Assembly: GCA_026389975.1 (NCBI GenBank)
Contig: JAPLGV010000308.1
Coordinates: forward strand, 1 to 10,420
Length of the DNA: 10,420 bases
From: Chloroflexota bacterium
GTDB lineage: Bacteria > Chloroflexota > Anaerolineae > Anaerolineales > Villigracilaceae
Direction of reading: 5' to 3'
The translations under genes and the position numbers were made by a program. The notes beneath the pieces are model-generated. The model worked only from the letters and a program-made list of their open reading frames with translations. It was not told where the DNA came from and did no database searches. The first letter of the stretch is position 1. Each line of letters begins with the position of its first letter. Positions 6,250 to 10,420 of this stretch are shown piece after piece.

Positions 6250-7797
6250 CTAGAGCGGGATGTTCCCGTGTTTGCGCGCCGGGGTTTCCTGGCGTTTTTC
6301 GCGCAGGCTTTCCAGCGCCGCAATCAGACGCAGGCGGCTTTCAGCCGGGGGGATAATATCGTCTATATAGCCGCGCGAGGCGGCCAGGTATGGATTGGAA
6401 ATTTCTGCTCGGTACTTGCGCATGTATTCGTCCATCATGACTGCCGGGTCGCTGGCGGCGTTAATCTCTTTACGGAATACGATTTTTACCGCGCCTTCCG
6501 GTCCCATGACCGCGATCTCGGCCTGCGGCCAGGCCAGGTTATAGTCGCAGTGCAGGTGTTTGGAACTCATCACGATATAGGCTCCGCCGTAGGCTTTCCG
6601 CAGGATCACGGCAACTTTCGGGACGGTGGCCTCGGAATAGGCGTAAATCATTTTCGCGCCATGCCGGATAATGCCGTCATGTTCCTGTTCGCTGCCGGGC
6701 AGGAATCCGGGCGTGTCCACCAGCGTGACCAGGGGGAAGTGGAACGCGTCGCAAAAGCGGATGAAACGTGCCGCCTTGTCTGAAGCGTTGATGTCCAGTA
6801 CGCCCGCCAGGGTTCCGGGCTGGTTCGCGACGATACCGACCGGGTAACCGTCCAGGCGGGCGAACCCGACCAGGATATTTTCGGCGTAATCCGGCTGGAT
6901 CTCCAGGAATTCGCCGCCATCCACAATCGCCTCGATGACCGCGTGCATATCGTAAGGGCGCTGCGGGTCAAGCGGGACAATCTGTTCCAGGTCCGGGAGG
7001 AGACGGCGCGGGTCGTCCGAGGAAGGCTGGTAAGGCGGCGGCGTCAGGTTGTTGGGCGGCAGGTAGGAAAGCAGCCAGCGCAGTTGTCCCAGCAAAGCCT
7101 CCTCGTCGGGGGCGGTGATGTGAGCCACACCGCTTTTCTTCCCATGGACTTCCGCGCCGCCGAGCGAGTCAAAGTCAACGTCTTCATGGGTCACGGCCTT
7201 CACGACCTCGGGGCCGGTAATGAACATATAGGCGTTCTGGTTGACCATCAGGATGAAATCGTTAATCCCCGGCGAATAAACCGCCCCGCCTGCACAGGGG
7301 CCCATGATGACGGAAATCTGCGGGATGACGCCGGAAGCGCGCGTATTGCGGTAGAAAATTTCGCCGTAGGATGCCAGGGAGTCCACGCCTTCCTGGATAC
7401 GCGCGCCGCCCGAGTCGTTCAGACCGATAACCGGCGCGCCGTTCTGGTAGGCCAGGTCCATCAACTGGGCGATTTTCCGTCCGTGGGCTTCGCCCAAAGA
7501 ACCACCCAGAATGGTGAAATCCTGGGCGAACACGTAGACCAGCCGCCCGTCCACTTTGCCCCAGCCGGTCACCACGCCGTCGGTGGCTGGATGGCTTTTT
7601 TCCATGCCAAAACCGATGGCGCGGTGGGAAACGAACAGGCCGGTTTCGGTAAACGTGCCGGGGTCCAGGAACATTTCGATCCGCTCACGGGCGGTCTTTT
7701 TTCCTTTGGCGTGCTGTTTTTCGATCTGGGACGCACCGCCGCCCAAAATCGCAGCCGAGCGCAGTTCATCCAGTTTCGCGTCAAATTCATTCGTCAT
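6250..7797 (-). CDS. Acyl-CoA carboxylase carboxyltransferase (beta) subunit
   Basis: This subunit moves the carboxyl group from carboxybiotin to an acyl-CoA, giving malonyl-CoA or methylmalonyl-CoA. It is the fused-type carboxyltransferase (PccB/MmdA family, 515 aa) with two crotonase-like halves. The N-terminal half has AQDFTILGGSLGEAHGRKI (91-109), NDSGGARIQEG (127-137) and the oxyanion loop GPCAGGAVYSP (166-176). The C-terminal half has NQPGTLAGVLD (325-335), DTPGFLPGSEQE (361-372), the second oxyanion loop KAYGGAYIVM (401-410) and AWPQAEIAVMGPEGAV (422-437). The position that is Asp in propionyl-specific enzymes (GGAYDVM) is Ile408, which points to use of acetyl-CoA, although decarboxylase-type relatives can also lack the Asp. 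AAGGAA stands 6 nt before the ATG, 21 bp after the phosphopantetheinyl transferase. Being with biotin carboxylase and carrier genes and no membrane subunit, it is a carboxylase rather than a sodium-pump decarboxylase. Confidence 0.93.
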   Translation of the reverse strand: MTNEFDAKLDELRSAAILGGGASQIEKQHAKGKKTARERIEMFLDPGTFTETGLFVSHRAIGFGMEKSHPATDGVVTGWGKVDGRLVYVFAQDFTILGGSLGEAHGRKIAQLMDLAYQNGAPVIGLNDSGGARIQEGVDSLASYGEIFYRNTRASGVIPQISVIMGPCAGGAVYSPGINDFILMVNQNAYMFITGPEVVKAVTHEDVDFDSLGGAEVHGKKSGVAHITAPDEEALLGQLRWLLSYLPPNNLTPPPYQPSSDDPRRLLPDLEQIVPLDPQRPYDMHAVIEAIVDGGEFLEIQPDYAENILVGFARLDGYPVGIVANQPGTLAGVLDINASDKAARFIRFCDAFHFPLVTLVDTPGFLPGSEQEHDGIIRHGAKMIYAYSEATVPKVAVILRKAYGGAYIVMSSKHLHCDYNLAWPQAEIAVMGPEGAVKIVFRKEINAASDPAVMMDEYMRKYRAEISNPYLAASRGYIDDIIPPAESRLRLIAALESLREKRQETPARKHGNIPL

Positions 7798-7818
7798 AGT
7801 TTATTCCTTGGATAGCTG

Positions 7819-8502
7819 TTACAAACAAGCCAGCGCTCCCTTGAAACCTTCCGCGGGGTTGAGCAAAGTTAACCGCTTGTTTTGAAAGGTCACATATTTC
7901 CCATCACCTATTGGGTCGGCTTGGCAAAACGTCGCCAAAATATCTTTAACGGGACTGGTAAAACCGGACCCGAGTGCTTTCAGTATGGCTTCTTTGCACG
8001 TCCACACTGTAAAGAAGCGTTCCAGTTTCCCGTCGGTGGGCAATGCCTCGAATTTGGCAAGTTCATCCGGCGAAAAGAAAATGGATGCAGTGGCTTCCAG
8101 GTCGCTTACCGGGTGGATTTCTTCGACATCCATGCCGACTTCAAACCCATTTGCAACCGCAAAAACCGCCAGGCCGCCGGAGTGAGAAACATTGAACGAC
8201 AATTGCTCCTGCAAATCGCCTGCCAACTCCGGTTTCCCGTGCGGGCCATACGAGAAAACCAGTCGTTCCGGCCTGTGTGCCAGGTAACGGCCCAACAGGT
8301 GACGCAGAATCCCGCGCGCAACGGTATACCGGTCCGCGCTCCGGGGGCTGCGCAAACGTCCGGCGCGGAGGCGTTCGTCGCCGGACAGGATTCCCCGGAA
8401 GGACGCCGGGGCTTCTTTGTCCAGCCAGGCCAGCCAGAGCTGGCAATCACCGGCAGCCAGAAGCGGTCGTTCGGGTAATTCGCTCCAATGCTTGATCATC
8501 AT
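7819..8502 (-). CDS. Sfp-type 4'-phosphopantetheinyl transferase
   Basis: This enzyme transfers the phosphopantetheine arm of CoA to a serine on acyl carrier domains, converting apo-synthase to the active form. Family motifs are in order: GKPEL (89-93), FNVSHSG (103-109), VGMDVEEI (122-129) with metal ligands D125 and E127, and WTCKEAILKALG (167-178) with E171 and lysines K170 and K175. A typical N-terminal pseudo-repeat includes RYTVARGILRHLLGRYL. The length of 227 is normal for the two-lobed Sfp group and too long for AcpS. Its ATG overlaps the pfaD stop by 4 bp (ATGA), with only a distant GGAG upstream, so translation is probably coupled to pfaD. A second ATG follows immediately. By position it plays the PfaE role: activating the carrier domains of the synthase encoded upstream. 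Confidence 0.93.
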   Translation of the reverse strand: MMIKHWSELPERPLLAAGDCQLWLAWLDKEAPASFRGILSGDERLRAGRLRSPRSADRYTVARGILRHLLGRYLAHRPERLVFSYGPHGKPELAGDLQEQLSFNVSHSGGLAVFAVANGFEVGMDVEEIHPVSDLEATASIFFSPDELAKFEALPTDGKLERFFTVWTCKEAILKALGSGFTSPVKDILATFCQADPIGDGKYVTFQNKRLTLLNPAEGFKGALACL

Positions 8503-10151
8503 TTCAAGAGCGGCTCCGTTGGATAATACTGTTCGAGTTCAGCCGGGATCTGCAATCCCTGAAGTTTCAGGGTTTGCAGGCGGTATTGGCAGGCCGCGCC
8601 GGTCAGGATTTGAAGCGCTACATCGGCCACGCGACGGTTTTCAGGTCCGGCGAGATACGTGCCGCGCGCCCAGTCGTTGAAACTGCCCATGGCAGGGCCG
8701 CACCAGATCTGGTAGTCCATCTCGCGGCCTTTTTCGCCGCTGTTGGACCAGCGCGAGGCCAGTCCCAGGTACCAGCGGAAAATAAGCGCCATCTTGCGCT
8801 TGGGGTTGTTCTGGGCGCGTTCAATCTGGGCGGGGTCGCGCTCGGTGAAGAATTTGACCGTATCCTGCCAGATGGATTCGATGTCCCGTTTGAATACCTG
8901 CTTTTCCAGTTTCTCGCGCTCATCTGCCGGGATCTGTTCAATCGAGTCATAGCGCGAATAGAGATCGTAGAGTTTCTGGGCGCGCATCGGGAAGAGCGTG
9001 CCGTGCTTCAATACCTGGACTTTCACGCCCATTTCGAACATATCCGCCGAAGGGGCCATCGCCACGTCGGCCATGCCGGCCTGCGCCAGCAGTTGGCGGG
9101 TATGTTCGGACGCGCCGGCTTCAACGCAGGACTGGTTGACCGAGCCGGTGACGATATAAGCGGCTCCCATCATAAACGCGGCCAGGGCCGAGGCCGGGGT
9201 GCTGATGCCGCCGGCTGCCCCGACCCGCACCGGGACCGGGTAGTTGTATTTTGCCTGGATTTCATCCCGCAAGGCCAGCATCGTGGGGAGCAAACACACC
9301 AGCGGACGGTTGTCGGTGTGACCGCCCGAATCGGCCTCGACGGTTATATCGTCGGCCATCGGGACCTTTTTGGCGAGTCCGGCCTGCTGCGGCGTGATGC
9401 GCCCTTCGCTGACCAACTGGTCGAGGATATTTTCCGGAGCCGGTTGCATGAATTTCGTGGCGACTTCGCGCCGGGACAGTTTGGCGATGACATGGTTGGC
9501 GATTTCGACCTCGCCGTCGCCAGACTGACTCAGTCCGGCCGCCCGATAATACACAATGCTGGGCGTCAGGTCTATAAAGGCCGAGGCCTCCACCACATGG
9601 ACGCCGTACTGGAGGTAAACCTCGACGGCGTTCCTTTCCAGCGCGTCCTCGCTGGGGCTGTGGATGAGATTGGCTGCATACGGACCGTCTGGCAGGGCCA
9701 CCTGGATACCCTGGATGGCAGATTCCAACCGGCTGCGCACCAGCCCGGCCGCGCCGAAAGAACCCAGCAGACCGGCCTTGCCCAATGCAACCACCATTTC
9801 AACGGAAGCGATCCCGTTCGCCATGGACCCGGCATAATAAGCGCAGCGCACCCGGTAGGTTTTCTTGAAACCGGCGTCTCCCAGGTCTTCGATGGGCAGG
9901 GCCGGGACACCGGTGATATATCGCACGCCGGTCTGCTTGCGAAAAGTCTGCTCGTCGCAATCGGCTGAGATCAGGCCGATTTTGCCTTCCTGCTCAATAA
10001 CATAAAGCGGACGGTTGATTGCGCGCAAATATGCTCCAATCACCTGCGGTTCATATGCGGCCTGACTTAAGTCCACAACATCACCCGCCTGAGATTTTTT
10101 ACGGTTAACGGTAAATTGCACTGCAGAATTCTTCGTTAAGTTTTGGCTCAT
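8499..10151 (-). CDS. pfaD: PfaD-type enoyl reductase of PUFA/polyketide synthase
   Basis: This is the stand-alone flavin-dependent enoyl reductase that works in trans with PUFA-type synthases, reducing the enoyl intermediate on the carrier domains. It is a TIM-barrel protein related to nitronate monooxygenase. Signature stretches are MADDITVEADSGGHTDNRP (265-283), the phosphate-binding glycine segments GAAGGIS (311-317) and GAAYIVTGSVNQ (329-340), VKVQVLKHGTLFPMR (376-390), and WCGPAMGSFNDW (483-494). The last is characteristic of PfaD rather than simple nitronate monooxygenases. The N-terminal 60 residues match the PfaD-specific extension, and the length of 550 is typical. The ATG follows the stop of the upstream synthase gene by 2 nt, with AGGA 6 nt before it. 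The order dehydratase end, pfaD, phosphopantetheinyl transferase resembles the classical pfaC-pfaD arrangement. Confidence 0.95.
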   Translation of the reverse strand: MSQNLTKNSAVQFTVNRKKSQAGDVVDLSQAAYEPQVIGAYLRAINRPLYVIEQEGKIGLISADCDEQTFRKQTGVRYITGVPALPIEDLGDAGFKKTYRVRCAYYAGSMANGIASVEMVVALGKAGLLGSFGAAGLVRSRLESAIQGIQVALPDGPYAANLIHSPSEDALERNAVEVYLQYGVHVVEASAFIDLTPSIVYYRAAGLSQSGDGEVEIANHVIAKLSRREVATKFMQPAPENILDQLVSEGRITPQQAGLAKKVPMADDITVEADSGGHTDNRPLVCLLPTMLALRDEIQAKYNYPVPVRVGAAGGISTPASALAAFMMGAAYIVTGSVNQSCVEAGASEHTRQLLAQAGMADVAMAPSADMFEMGVKVQVLKHGTLFPMRAQKLYDLYSRYDSIEQIPADEREKLEKQVFKRDIESIWQDTVKFFTERDPAQIERAQNNPKRKMALIFRWYLGLASRWSNSGEKGREMDYQIWCGPAMGSFNDWARGTYLAGPENRRVADVALQILTGAACQYRLQTLKLQGLQIPAELEQYYPTEPLLK

Positions 10152-10153
10152 CT

Positions 10154-10420
10154 TTAATCCTGTTTTTCCTCAATGGCGATTGCCATATTCCGTACTTCAT
10201 ATATTCTGGAATCGTCCGCCCACAGACTGGCATCCCCTGTAAATAGCTCCGTTTTTCCAATGCGCTGCGTTTTATGGAAATGGACCTCCACCTGCATTTG
10301 CCGGTTGTGCGGCAGCACCTGGCCGCGATAGCTCCAGTTCATTTTCTGCCCGGTGACAAGGACTGCGGCCGCGGCGTCCTTTGACTGCTGTTGAGCAAAA
10401 ACTTTCATTGCCTGGACAAT
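10154..10420 (-). CDS. C-terminal end of PfaC-like synthase (FabA-like dehydratase), partial
   Basis: Only the last 88 residues are in the window; the frame stays open through base 10420, so the ATG at 10408 is internal (preceding residues IVQA). The fragment contains NWSYRGQVLPHNRQMQVEVH and ASLWADDSRIYEVRNMAIAI. This is the closing hot-dog half of FabA-like dehydratase domains found at the end of PfaC-type multidomain subunits. That domain removes water from the 3-hydroxyacyl intermediate and can isomerise the double bond. The catalytic residues and all other domains lie outside. The usual VDG before RIYE is here ADDS, a mild divergence. It is coupled to pfaD by a 2-nt gap. The identity as a synthase end is well supported by motif and neighbour; the exact subunit type (PfaC, or a larger fusion) cannot be told. 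Confidence 0.8.
   Translation of the reverse strand: MVQAMKVFAQQQSKDAAAAVLVTGQKMNWSYRGQVLPHNRQMQVEVHFHKTQRIGKTELFTGDASLWADDSRIYEVRNMAIAIEEKQD

Noticed and set aside
6943..7815. Plus-strand open frame (290 codons) opposite the carboxyltransferase
   Set aside because: It lies entirely opposite a confidently identified gene and has no independent support.
8574..9968. Long plus-strand open frame (464 codons) opposite pfaD
   Set aside because: It is a shadow frame created by the codon bias of pfaD; low-complexity composition and no motif.

Overview
The window looks like a moderately GC-rich bacterial chromosome. The carboxylase and lipid-synthase proteins and the short dispersed intergenic repeats resemble what I know from Anaerolineae-type Chloroflexota. 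That placement is an inference from protein and repeat style; there is no rRNA or other marker here to fix it.

Left part (1-4054, plus strand). A complete 878-residue helicase-nuclease of the type III restriction (Res) kind starts at base 30. No methyltransferase gene is inside the window. It is followed by a repeat-rich stretch (about 2740-3690) carrying three small genes of unknown function: an 85-residue protein, a 41-residue protein that is 39% lysine, and a 122-residue protein. Between them lie two kinds of short dispersed repeat, several small hairpins with TTC loops, and one plausible sigma70-type promoter.

Middle (4055-4241). This is a short convergent intergenic region. It contains a REP-like GC hairpin, a good intrinsic terminator for the minus-strand operon, and a weaker terminator-like hairpin on the plus strand.

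Right part (4242-10420, minus strand). This is a tightly packed operon, read from right to left. In order it encodes the C-terminal end of a large PUFA/polyketide-type synthase (a FabA-like dehydratase end, cut by the window edge), PfaD enoyl reductase, an Sfp-type 4'-phosphopantetheinyl transferase, a carboxyltransferase of the acyl-CoA carboxylase beta type, a biotin carboxylase, and a biotin carrier protein. Junctions run from a 4-bp overlap to a 21-bp gap. The likely logic is that the three carboxylase subunits make malonyl-CoA (or another carboxylated extender), the transferase activates the synthase's acyl carrier domains, and the synthase plus PfaD build a polyunsaturated or otherwise specialised fatty acid. 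The window therefore holds the downstream half of a self-contained secondary-lipid synthase cluster with its own extender-unit supply. The product cannot be read from this part, because the ketosynthase, acyltransferase and carrier domains lie beyond base 10420.
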